From: Vicinamibacterales bacterium
GTDB lineage: Bacteria > Acidobacteriota > Vicinamibacteria > Vicinamibacterales > UBA8438
Direction of reading: 5' to 3'
DNA length: 64,000 bases
Assembly: GCA_958296065.1 (NCBI GenBank)
Contig: CATQHX010000025.1
Coordinates: 163,360 to 227,359, forward strand
Shown: piece by piece, positions 8,479 through 16,472 of the stretch
How the letters are laid out: the number at the start of each line of letters is the position of its first letter
Numbering within the stretch: the stretch's first letter is position 1
Notes under the pieces: model-generated
What the model saw: only the letters and a program-made list of their open reading frames with translations
Database searches by the model: none
Told to the model about the DNA's origin: nothing
Program-made: the position numbers and the translations under genes

Positions 8479-9390
8479 TTAGTCGATGCGCGCGACAGCC
8501 GCAAGACGTGCGCAGGAGACAGCGTCGATGGTCCACGTCAGGAGCGTCCGGGCGCCTGTCGCGTGCAGCGCACGGCGCGCCTCGACCGCGCGGGCCTGCG
8601 ACCTGAAGAGTCCGAATACCACCGATCCGCTTCCGGTCAGTGCCGCGTGCAGTGCCCCCGCGGCCCGCAGGCGCGCGGCCAGCGCGCTGATCTCCGGGTA
8701 CCGCCGGGCCACGGACGCCTCGAGGTCGTTCTTCAAGCGGCCCGGGTCGCGCCGCCAGCCCGACGGAGTCGGGACCGTCGCGCTGGAGCCCCCTTCCTGC
8801 CCATCCCGGTCCCACCAGCGATACGCGTCCGCCGTCGACACACCGAAGTCGGGAACGGCCAGCACGACCCAGTGGCGCGGCAGCGCCGGCAAACGCCGCA
8901 ACCGCTCGCCACGTCCCGTCGCCCGGACCGTGCCGCCGCGCAGGAAGAACGGGACGTCGGAGCCGACCGCGGCGGCAACGTCCTCCAGCAAGCGCGGGCT
9001 CGTCGAGGGAGCCCAACGAAGTCGCAGCCCGCGCAGCGCGGAAGCCGCGTCGCTGCTCGCGCCACCCAGTCCGGCCGCGGCGGGTATTCGCTTGCGGATG
9101 ACCACTGCAGCCCCGGCCGGGTCTCCGGTTCTCCCGAGAGCGCGCCAGAGGACCGCGCCGGCGGTCCAGACCAGATTGTCCCGATCGTCGGGAACCGCGG
9201 ACGCCGCACAGCGTACGGTCAGCGGCCCACGTCGCTCGGCGACCGACAGCGTGTCGTGCAGCGCTATCGATTGCATGACCGTGGCCACCTCATGGAACCC
9301 GTCCGGACGCCGGCACAGCACCCGCAGGTCGAGGTTGATCTTGGCCGGCGCACGCACCCGCATGCGCCAGGATCCACCCCGCCCGCTCAC
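8479..9390 (-). CDS. ispE: 4-diphosphocytidyl-2-C-methyl-D-erythritol kinase
   Basis: IspE phosphorylates CDP-methylerythritol in the MEP isoprenoid pathway. It is a GHMP kinase: N-terminal APAKINLDLRVLCRRPDGFH and the ATP-binding loop PAAAGLGGASSDAA near residues 103-116. The C-terminal motif LTGSGSVVFGLF is also present. The GTG at 9390 overlaps the stop of the lolB-like gene as GTGA. An internal ATG at 9363 (MRVRAPAKINLDL, 294 residues) is the other plausible start. Confidence 0.93.
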   Translation of the reverse strand: MSGRGGSWRMRVRAPAKINLDLRVLCRRPDGFHEVATVMQSIALHDTLSVAERRGPLTVRCAASAVPDDRDNLVWTAGAVLWRALGRTGDPAGAAVVIRKRIPAAAGLGGASSDAASALRGLRLRWAPSTSPRLLEDVAAAVGSDVPFFLRGGTVRATGRGERLRRLPALPRHWVVLAVPDFGVSTADAYRWWDRDGQEGGSSATVPTPSGWRRDPGRLKNDLEASVARRYPEISALAARLRAAGALHAALTGSGSVVFGLFRSQARAVEARRALHATGARTLLTWTIDAVSCARLAAVARID

Positions 9391-10313
9391 GGTCTCGGAG
9401 CGGCCTCTCCCGCCGGGGTGGTCCGAGCCTCCAGGGGCGACGCACCGCGCAGTCCCGCGAGGGTTACGGGCGCGTACTGCGCAGGCACCTCAACCGCGAA
9501 GGCGGCCGGATGGAGCACCGTGTTCATGTTGACCCGCGACAGGCTCGCGGCCAGATCGGTCCCTCCCCGGGGGCCGTCCACCCGGATCCGGAAACGGCGC
9601 GGCAGCCCGCGCATGTGCTCCGAATACTCGACGGTGAGGCCGCCGCGGCGACCCGCGACAATCACCTGCCCGCCTCCCGGGTCACGCACATAGGCCGTCG
9701 TGCCGCCCTGCAATTCCACCGCCACCGACCCGTCGGGGTAGCGCCGCGCCGCAGTGGCGACCGGGGACCGCTCGAGACACCCGGTCAGCAGAGCGTGCAC
9801 GTCGCTCGGCCCGAGCGCCAGGCCCGCCAGCGCATGCAGCACATCCGCCGGCCGTGCGTTGCGCACCACCTGTCGATCTCGCGGTAGCAGCAGAGTCGCC
9901 TGGTCGTCCCGCGCCACAAAGATGAATACGGGCGCGCCGAACGGAGCAAGCGCCTCGATCCGGAGCGACGCGGGACGCTCCGCCGCGGCCCGCAAGCGGG
10001 TCCGGCGCAGATTCGTGTCGCCGGACCGGCCACCAAGCACGAGGAGGAACTCCATCGTGCGGACGCCGCGGCACGGCGCCGTGACGCGTTCCCAGAGCGC
10101 GGCGTAGTCGGAAAGCGGCGTCCCCGCACCATCCGGCAACTCGATGCCGCGCCGCGCCGGGGCGCATCCGGCCGCGATCAATGCAACGCCGAACACCAAG
10201 TTGCGGAATAGGCGAAGTCCGGCGGAGGCACGAGCCGGCGCACGCCGCACGTCGTCGAAGGCCGGTGCGGGTTGCGCGACGATCGGAGCCACAGGCGACG
10301 ATTGCCGGGCCAT
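9387..10313 (-). CDS. LolB-like outer-membrane lipoprotein
   Basis: The gene encodes a lipoprotein with a signal peptide ending in the lipobox LIAAGC (Cys50 from the ATG at 10313). A GTG at 10250 would give a more normal signal peptide with the Cys at position 29. The mature part (LRIEALAPFGAPVFIFVARDD, RRFRIRVDGP) fits the LolA/LolB fold that accepts lipoproteins at the outer membrane. Sequence similarity alone is modest. Position is the stronger argument: TPR gene, lolB, ispE, tRNA-Gln, prs is the Pseudomonas order. Its stop overlaps the ispE start. Confidence 0.68.
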   Translation of the reverse strand: MARQSSPVAPIVAQPAPAFDDVRRAPARASAGLRLFRNLVFGVALIAAGCAPARRGIELPDGAGTPLSDYAALWERVTAPCRGVRTMEFLLVLGGRSGDTNLRRTRLRAAAERPASLRIEALAPFGAPVFIFVARDDQATLLLPRDRQVVRNARPADVLHALAGLALGPSDVHALLTGCLERSPVATAARRYPDGSVAVELQGGTTAYVRDPGGGQVIVAGRRGGLTVEYSEHMRGLPRRFRIRVDGPRGGTDLAASLSRVNMNTVLHPAAFAVEVPAQYAPVTLAGLRGASPLEARTTPAGEAAPRP

Positions 10314-10319
10314 GAGCTT

Positions 10320-10417
10320 GCGCCGCAGAACGCCGCGAAGCGAAGTGCTGCGGCGCTGGGTCATGGAGCGGGGGGATGGGCCGAAACGCCCAGCCGGCGA
10401 GGCGTTTCGGGGCTCTA
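10320..10417 (-). repeat. Dispersed twin-hairpin repeat, copy A
   Basis: Copy A of a ~107-bp repeat also present at 63614-63720 and 63721-63827, here in inverted orientation. It has a perfect 10-bp hairpin (arms 10381-10390 and 10401-10410, core CCGAAACGCC) and a second hairpin with 8-bp arms at 10320-10327 and 10349-10356. Between them is a G run of six (C run in the other copies). It fills the gap between the TPR and lolB-like genes, and its edge carries the TPR stop codon. Confidence 0.85.
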
Positions 10418-12373
10418 TGGGTCGAGACGGCGTTGCGCGTCGTCTATCTTCCGCTCGAGCACCGCGCGATCGATCTCCTCCCCGTCTCCTTCGAGCGCGC
10501 GCCGCCACGCCTCGATGGCCTCGGCATAGCGCTCGAGCCGGTTGAGCAGGTCGCCGAGATGGTCCTGAACCACGGAGTTGCGCTGCAACTGGTCGCCGGC
10601 CGCACGCAAGGGCGGTTCCGCCAGATCCAGGCGATCGAGCTTGAAATATGCCCAGCCGAGGCTGTCGAGGTAGGAGCCGTTGTGCGGATCCGTCTCGACC
10701 GCACGGGCGATGAGCTCCACCGATTCGTCCAGACGCTCCCCCCGGTCGGCAAGCATGTAGCCGAGGTAGTTGAGCGCCTGAGCGTGCTCCGGATCCCGGT
10801 CTATCACTCTCCGGAACGCCCGCTCGGCATCCGTGAAGCGGTCGCTCTGCTCAAGCACCGCGCCGAGCAGAAACAGTATCGACGTCTCCCCCGGAAACTG
10901 CTGCTGCGCCGACTCGAGCACCAGAATGGCTTCGAGAAGCCGCTCGTGCTCGCTGTAGAAGGAGGCCAACGCCAGGTGCGCCCGCGGCACATCGCGGTTG
11001 TCCGCGAGGATATCCAGCAGCAGCCCCTCGCCTCGGTCCATGTCACCCTGCCGACCGTGCAGGTCGGCTTCGATGATGGCCAGAGTCAGGTTCCCCGGAC
11101 TCGCGCTTCGAGCCCGTGCCAGCAACCGCTCGGCATCCTGGTGCCGCTCGGCATCGACATAGGCCTGTGCCAGCCGAGCCTGGAATCCGGGACTGGACGG
11201 CATCAGCGAGACGGCATCCTCGTACACCCGGGCCGCGCCCGCGGCGTCCTCCAGCCATTGGTAGGCGCGACCCAACTGATCGAGCATCTCGACCAGTATC
11301 CGATTCGGACGCATGCCGCGGGCCTGCTCGAGCACCGGAGCGAGCGCCCCGACCACGCGTTGGTACTCGTGCCGTCGTTCGAATACCTGCGCCAGCACGT
11401 GCGGTCCGCGCATCCCGTCCGGCTCCAGCTCCATCAGCCGGCGGGCCGCCGACTCGGCCGCGTCGAAGTTGCCGAGCGCGATCTCCGTCTCCGCCAGCAT
11501 CTGATGGCCGACTGCGTCGCGAGGGCGCATCTCGAGAAGCCCTCCGAGCACGTCGCGCGCCAGGGTCGCCTCGCCGACCTCGAGCCACACCGCGGCCAGA
11601 CGACGCCGGACTGCGGCGCTACGCGGGTTCAGGGCTACCGCGCCCCGGTAGGCCTCGGCGGCGTCGCGCCAGCGCCGGCTCTGCTCGTACAGCTCACCCA
11701 GACGGGCCAGCATGCGGTACGTCGGCCGGGTGCTCGCCACCGTTTCTTCCAACGTACGCACGGCGTCGTCGTGCCGGCCGGCCTGCTGGTAAGCCTCGGC
11801 CAGCAGCACGCTCGCCAGCGCGTAAGCGAGCTGGTCCTTGGACAGGTCTTCGAGAAGGGCAATCGCCTCGTCGGTCGCCGCGGTCCGGAGATAGAAGCGC
11901 CCCAGCATCAACTCCACCTGCAGATCCGGCACCACGACACCGCGCGCCTGCTCCAGGTGCACGATCGCCTGCTCGACGTCGTCGCGCGTGCCCTCGCGCG
12001 TACCCGCCGTCGCCGCGTAGGCCAACCCGAGTACTCGATGGGCGGACCGGTTGTCCGGCTGGCGAGCCAGCGCCTCCTCCGCGGCGGCGACCGCGTCTTC
12101 CGCGCGGCCGGCCCGCGCGAACATCGCGGCCAGCTCCGCCAGCGGCTCTCCGGCCGTCGGATCGAGTCGGGCCGCATCCCGGAACGCCTGGATGGCGCCG
12201 TCCTGGTCGTCCATCCCTTCCAGGTGCCGGCCGATCATGAAGCGGGCGTACGCCTCTGCACGCGCCGACGAGTCCGATTCCGCGGGCGCCTGCGCGGCGG
12301 CAGGCCCGGCGATCATCGTGACGAGCACCGGCAGGGCGAGAGCCAATAGGACAACGCGGGCCGCATAACACAT
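10415..12373 (-). CDS. Periplasmic tetratricopeptide-repeat protein
   Basis: This 652-residue protein has a Sec signal peptide (MCYAARVVLLALALPVLV, cleavage likely after AAAQA). The rest is degenerate TPR helices; clear units include AALNYLGYMLADRG and GSYLDSLGWAYFKLDRLD. Such proteins are protein-protein scaffolds. It precedes lolB and ispE as PA4667 does in Pseudomonas, so a link to outer-membrane lipoprotein handling is possible but inferred. The ATG at 12373 is preferred over a GTG at 12391. The TAG stop lies at the edge of repeat copy A. Confidence 0.85.
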   Translation of the reverse strand: MCYAARVVLLALALPVLVTMIAGPAAAQAPAESDSSARAEAYARFMIGRHLEGMDDQDGAIQAFRDAARLDPTAGEPLAELAAMFARAGRAEDAVAAAEEALARQPDNRSAHRVLGLAYAATAGTREGTRDDVEQAIVHLEQARGVVVPDLQVELMLGRFYLRTAATDEAIALLEDLSKDQLAYALASVLLAEAYQQAGRHDDAVRTLEETVASTRPTYRMLARLGELYEQSRRWRDAAEAYRGAVALNPRSAAVRRRLAAVWLEVGEATLARDVLGGLLEMRPRDAVGHQMLAETEIALGNFDAAESAARRLMELEPDGMRGPHVLAQVFERRHEYQRVVGALAPVLEQARGMRPNRILVEMLDQLGRAYQWLEDAAGAARVYEDAVSLMPSSPGFQARLAQAYVDAERHQDAERLLARARSASPGNLTLAIIEADLHGRQGDMDRGEGLLLDILADNRDVPRAHLALASFYSEHERLLEAILVLESAQQQFPGETSILFLLGAVLEQSDRFTDAERAFRRVIDRDPEHAQALNYLGYMLADRGERLDESVELIARAVETDPHNGSYLDSLGWAYFKLDRLDLAEPPLRAAGDQLQRNSVVQDHLGDLLNRLERYAEAIEAWRRALEGDGEEIDRAVLERKIDDAQRRLDP

Positions 12374-12461
12374 AAGTCGCGATTCTTCCACAGGTCGGCC
12401 TTCACGACAAGATGAAGATTCTTCTTCCGGATCGCCGCGAAACGTCGTTCGGGTGTTCTGC

Positions 12462-12467
12462 TATAGT
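12462..12467 (+). promoter_or_regulatory. -10-like hexamer TATAGT for the Trm112-like gene
   Basis: TATAGT ends 13 bases before the ATG at 12481, with no ribosome-binding site between them. No convincing -35 element is visible. A transcript from here would have only a very short leader. Confidence 0.45.
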
Positions 12468-12480
12468 GAAAAACTGGACT

Positions 12481-12651
12481 ATGGCTATAGATTCGGAGCT
12501 GTTGGAGATTCTCGCCTGCCCCGCCTGCAAGACGCCGGTCACGCTCGTGAACGAGGGAACCGGACTGCGGTGCGGCGACTGCCGTCGCGTCTTCCCCATC
12601 AAGGACGACATTCCGGTGATGCTGATTGACGAAGCCACCGTGGAGCCCTGA
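12481..12651 (+). CDS. Trm112/YcaR family small zinc protein
   Basis: This 56-residue protein (MAIDSELLEILACPACKTPV at the start) belongs to the Trm112 / UPF0434 family of small zinc-ribbon proteins, which can act as activating partners of methyltransferases. Two Cys pairs, CPAC and CGDC, and the conserved end IPVMLIDEA are visible. It begins a plus-strand unit, diverges from the TPR gene and lies 22 bases before the O-antigen ligase-like gene. Confidence 0.9.
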   Translation: MAIDSELLEILACPACKTPVTLVNEGTGLRCGDCRRVFPIKDDIPVMLIDEATVEP

Positions 12652-12673
12652 CCCACGCCCCGGCGCGCCGCCA

Positions 12674-13852
12674 ATGCCGCGCAGCAGGACGCCGGCCACC
12701 GCGGCGGCAGTATGGGGCATCGCCGGCTGGCCCCTGCTGCTGCTCTTCGTCTTCGCCCTGCCGCTCTCGATCGCGGTCGCGCAGATCTTCCTGACGGCCC
12801 TGGTCGTCCTCTGGCTGGCGGCTGGTGCGCCGTACGCCCTCGAGTCCCGGGCACCGGCATTCTTCCGTCCGCTGGTGGCCTATGCCGCGTGGACGCTGCT
12901 GGCAAGCGTGCCGTTCTCGCTCGCACCCGCCGCCAGCCTCGTCGAATCCAGGGAAGTCCTCCTCTTCCTGGTGGTACCGATCGTCCATGCGCTCGCACAC
13001 CGCGAACGCGCCGGGACGGTCGTCACCGTGGCCCTCGCCGCAGGCATGACGGCTGCGGTCATCGGCATCGCACAGTACGCAGTCTTCGGGTACGACCATC
13101 TCGGCCAACGGCCGTCCGGGTCGCTGGGGCACTACATGACCTACGCCGGCCTGTTGATGCTACTGACCGGCGCGGCCCTCTCCCGACTCCTCTTCGAGAG
13201 GCGCGACCGGGTCTGGGCGATCGCGGCTCTCCCCACACTCGGCGCGGCACTCGTAGTCACGTTGACGCGCAGCGCGTGGATAGGGACCGCAATTGCGGCC
13301 GGCGTGGTCGTGGTCCTGCGCGACCGCCGCCTGCTCGCACTGGCGCCGGTGGCCATTGCGCTGTTCATGGCACTGGCGCCGGCCCAGGTCGTCGGTCGTG
13401 TCTACAGCATCTTCGACCTGAGCGATCCGTCCAATCGGGATCGGCTGGCGATGGTCACCGTGGCCGCCGGCATGGTGCGCGATCACCCGCTGACCGGCGT
13501 CGGTCCCGGGCTGGTGGAGACCGCCTACGGCGACTACCGCCCCGAAGGCGCGGTGAACGTCACCAACCCGCACCTGCACAACGTCCCGTTGCAGATTGCA
13601 GCCGAGCGGGGACTGCCGGGACTCGCACTCTGGGGCTGGTTTCTCGTCGCCGCAACGATGGATCTGAGCCGACGGTTCCGGAATGCGGAGTCACGCACGC
13701 ACACTGTTGCCGGCCTAGCCAGCCTCGCGGCCATGCTCACGGCGGGAATGTTCGAGTACAACTTCGGCGATTCGGAGTTCCTGATGCTGCTTCTCGTCCT
13801 CGTCACCCTGCCGGCATCGGCCACGGCCGGTGCCGCGCCGCGCACCGCCTGA
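12674..13852 (+). CDS. O-antigen ligase / Wzy-like polymerase family membrane protein
   Basis: This 392-residue polytopic inner-membrane protein has about ten hydrophobic segments. The Wzy_C (PF04932) signature is clear near residues 270-325: DHPLTGVGPGLVE followed by PHLHNVPLQIAAERGLPGLA, with the conserved His in the large periplasmic loop. Members ligate O-antigen to lipid A core or polymerise repeat units; which one applies cannot be told from sequence. I chose the ATG at 12674; an upstream TTG at 12626 would overlap the Trm112-like gene. Confidence 0.83.
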   Translation: MPRSRTPATAAAVWGIAGWPLLLLFVFALPLSIAVAQIFLTALVVLWLAAGAPYALESRAPAFFRPLVAYAAWTLLASVPFSLAPAASLVESREVLLFLVVPIVHALAHRERAGTVVTVALAAGMTAAVIGIAQYAVFGYDHLGQRPSGSLGHYMTYAGLLMLLTGAALSRLLFERRDRVWAIAALPTLGAALVVTLTRSAWIGTAIAAGVVVVLRDRRLLALAPVAIALFMALAPAQVVGRVYSIFDLSDPSNRDRLAMVTVAAGMVRDHPLTGVGPGLVETAYGDYRPEGAVNVTNPHLHNVPLQIAAERGLPGLALWGWFLVAATMDLSRRFRNAESRTHTVAGLASLAAMLTAGMFEYNFGDSEFLMLLLVLVTLPASATAGAAPRTA

Positions 13853-13895
13853 TTCCAGGCGCGGCCGATCCGGCGCTACGCACGTCCTGTACATC

Positions 13896-16442
13896 ATGCG
13901 CACCCCGCTCAAGTACCCTCGTCGCCGCCCCGTTTGCCTGGCACGTCGTCTCCGTCGTGCACTCGTCGGACTCCTGTTGCTTGCGCCGCTCCTGGCCGGC
14001 AAGGCCTCCGCGCAGACCGCAATCGCCTCGAGCGAGGAATCCCGGGCGCCCCGGCTAGTCGTCGGCGTCGTGGTCGACGGCGCCAGCGGCACGCCCATCG
14101 CCGCCGCAACCGTCGCCAGCGGCGGGGAGACCGTGGCGACGGACGCGGCGGGAGGGTTCTCGGTAACGCTCGCCACGAACGACACGCAGTTGCGGATCGC
14201 GGCCGACGGCTACCTGGAAACCGTCATCGCGCTGGACTCCGCGGTCGGGGGACGCGGCGCGGCGCTGGAGATCCTGCTGTTCCGGAACACGTTCGCCGAG
14301 ACCGTGCAGGTGGTGTCCGCGCCAACCACCGCGCCGGAGCGCCCCTCGGCCACACCCATCGCGGCCGAGGAGGTGTTCGAGGTCGCGGGCAGTCTCGACA
14401 ATATCTTCCGTACGCTGGACACGCTGCCGGGCGTGGCGTCGACCGGCGACTTCGCCAGCCGGCTCGCGGTCCGCGGGGGCACCCCGGACCAGAATCTCAC
14501 GGTGATGGACGGGGTCGAGATCCACAATCCGTACCGGCTGTTCGGGCTGGTCGGCGCGTTCAATCCGGAGACCGTCGAGCGCTTCGAGCTGACCGCGGGC
14601 GGCTTCGGAGCACCGTACGGCGACCGCCTGTCGTCGCTGCTGATAGTGGACAACCGCTCCGGCGAAAGCGACTTCGGCGGATCGTCGTCGGCCAGCGTTA
14701 CCGACGCCAACGTGGTGCTCGAGGGCGCGGCTGCCGGCGGAGGATCGTGGCTGCTGAGCGGGCGTCGGACCTACTACGATCTGGTCGCCGGCCTCGTCAC
14801 CGACCAGAGCCTGCCCGCATTTGCGGACGTCCAGATCCAGGCGGGCTGGGAGTTCGGTCCCGGGCACCGACTGTCTCTGTTCGGCCTCACGAGCCGTGAG
14901 AACGCCGACTTCCGGTTCGACCCCGAGGACGAAGACGAGTCGGGCGACAGGGGGGCTCTCGTCTCGGAGGCGGGAAACGACCTCGGCTCGCTACGCCTCG
15001 ACACGCTGCTCGGCGGGGCCGCGACGTCCCGCACCATCGTTTCGTGGTACCGGAACACCGACCTCCTGGGAGTGGATGCGACGTTCGAATCGTCGACGCG
15101 TCGGTCCAACGCGCCCGACGAGGCGACCGCGGCCGGGTCGACCAACGTCGTCTTCGACCGGAACCTGTCGGTGCGCGACCTGTCGCTGCGCCAGGAGTTC
15201 GTGTTCCCCATCTCGGTCACGCACACGCTCGACACCGGCGTTGAATTGCACCGGCTCGCCTCGGCCGCCCGCCTCTCCATCACCGGGGACCGGAACGAGA
15301 CGGTCGCCAATCCCACCAGCGCGCGGGGCGGAACGGGTCTGCCGGACAACCTCGACTCGTCGCTCGACGGCACGCGCGGCGGGGCCTGGATCCAGGACCG
15401 CTACACCATTACCCCACGACTGTCGGTCGAGCCGGGCCTGCGGCTCGACTGGAGCACCGTCAACGGCGATGCCCTCCTGTCGCCCCGCTTCGCGGCCACG
15501 CTGGCACTCGGATGGGAGAGCCGTCTGCGGGTCGCGGGCGGCCTCTACACGCAGAGCCCGGGCTACGAGAAGCTCATCCAGTCGGACTACTTCTTCGACC
15601 TCTCGCCGGCCGTCGTCGCCAATCTGCGCCACGAGCGCGCGACGCACCTGGTCACCGGTTTCGAAAAGGACCTCGGCGCCGACACGCTGTTTCGCGTGGA
15701 GGGGTACTACAAGACCTTCGCGGGCCTCATCGTCGGTGGTCTCGAATCGGAGGCGGAACGGCGTGCCCGGGTGGAACGCTACGACTTTCCCGCGGAGCTG
15801 CGGGACAGCGTCCCGACGGCGGCGCGGATCACCAGTGCTCCGGTCAACGGCGGCAGCGGCACGGCGTACGGCGTCGACGCCTACCTCGTCCGCAGCGATC
15901 CGGCGGCACGGCTCGGGGGGTGGCTATCCTACGCCTGGGGCCGCGCGGACCGCGAGACCTACGGTCTGCGCTATCCGTTCGAGTACGACCGCCGCCACGC
16001 ATTCAACGCGGTCGGCCGCTACCGGCTCGGCGACCGCTGGAGCATCGCGGCCACCGCGCAAGTGGCCACGGGTTTCCCCTATACCCCCGCCGTCGGCTTG
16101 CGGGTGGCAGCCGACGAGGACGCGCGCGGCCGGCGCGTGCCGGCCCGCGATGCGGCCGGCGCGCTCGTCTACTCCGTCGACCTCGGCGGTCTCGATAGCC
16201 TGCAGCGGGGACGCCTGCCCCACTACGCCCGCGTGGACCTCCGCATTGCCCATCAGCCCGGCGGTCCTTCCGGCCGCTGGTCCTGGTACATCGAGGTGAT
16301 CAACCTGCTGAATCGCGACAACCCGGTGGAGCTGGAGAACAGCCTCGCTCACGACCCCGACCGCGCGATGCCGCGCATCGTCGAGAGCCCTACCGCCGGC
16401 TTCCCGATCATTCCGTCGTTCGGCGTCCGCGTGCGGTTCTGA
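13896..16442 (+). CDS. TonB-dependent receptor with carboxypeptidase-regulatory-like domain
   Basis: This 848-residue outer-membrane receptor imports a nutrient using TonB energy. In order it has: a twin-arginine-rich signal peptide ending LLAGKASAQ (~residue 40); a carboxypeptidase-regulatory-like beta domain (~50-130, VVVDGASGTPIAAATVASGG); a plug domain (~145-260) with VRGGTPDQNLTVMDGVEI; and a 22-strand-type barrel ending in Phe (FGVRVRF) as outer-membrane barrels do. This domain pair is typical of Acidobacteriota and Bacteroidota. The substrate is unknown and no transporter sits beside it. It converges with purH. Confidence 0.9.
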   Translation: MRTPLKYPRRRPVCLARRLRRALVGLLLLAPLLAGKASAQTAIASSEESRAPRLVVGVVVDGASGTPIAAATVASGGETVATDAAGGFSVTLATNDTQLRIAADGYLETVIALDSAVGGRGAALEILLFRNTFAETVQVVSAPTTAPERPSATPIAAEEVFEVAGSLDNIFRTLDTLPGVASTGDFASRLAVRGGTPDQNLTVMDGVEIHNPYRLFGLVGAFNPETVERFELTAGGFGAPYGDRLSSLLIVDNRSGESDFGGSSSASVTDANVVLEGAAAGGGSWLLSGRRTYYDLVAGLVTDQSLPAFADVQIQAGWEFGPGHRLSLFGLTSRENADFRFDPEDEDESGDRGALVSEAGNDLGSLRLDTLLGGAATSRTIVSWYRNTDLLGVDATFESSTRRSNAPDEATAAGSTNVVFDRNLSVRDLSLRQEFVFPISVTHTLDTGVELHRLASAARLSITGDRNETVANPTSARGGTGLPDNLDSSLDGTRGGAWIQDRYTITPRLSVEPGLRLDWSTVNGDALLSPRFAATLALGWESRLRVAGGLYTQSPGYEKLIQSDYFFDLSPAVVANLRHERATHLVTGFEKDLGADTLFRVEGYYKTFAGLIVGGLESEAERRARVERYDFPAELRDSVPTAARITSAPVNGGSGTAYGVDAYLVRSDPAARLGGWLSYAWGRADRETYGLRYPFEYDRRHAFNAVGRYRLGDRWSIAATAQVATGFPYTPAVGLRVAADEDARGRRVPARDAAGALVYSVDLGGLDSLQRGRLPHYARVDLRIAHQPGGPSGRWSWYIEVINLLNRDNPVELENSLAHDPDRAMPRIVESPTAGFPIIPSFGVRVRF

Positions 16443-16472
16443 ACGACCGACCGCGAGAACCGCGAAGGACCG

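Noticed and set aside
12626..12673. TTG start at 12626 for the O-antigen ligase-like gene
   Set aside because: It would overlap the Trm112-like gene and add a Pro-rich stretch before the first helix; the ATG at 12674 fits better.
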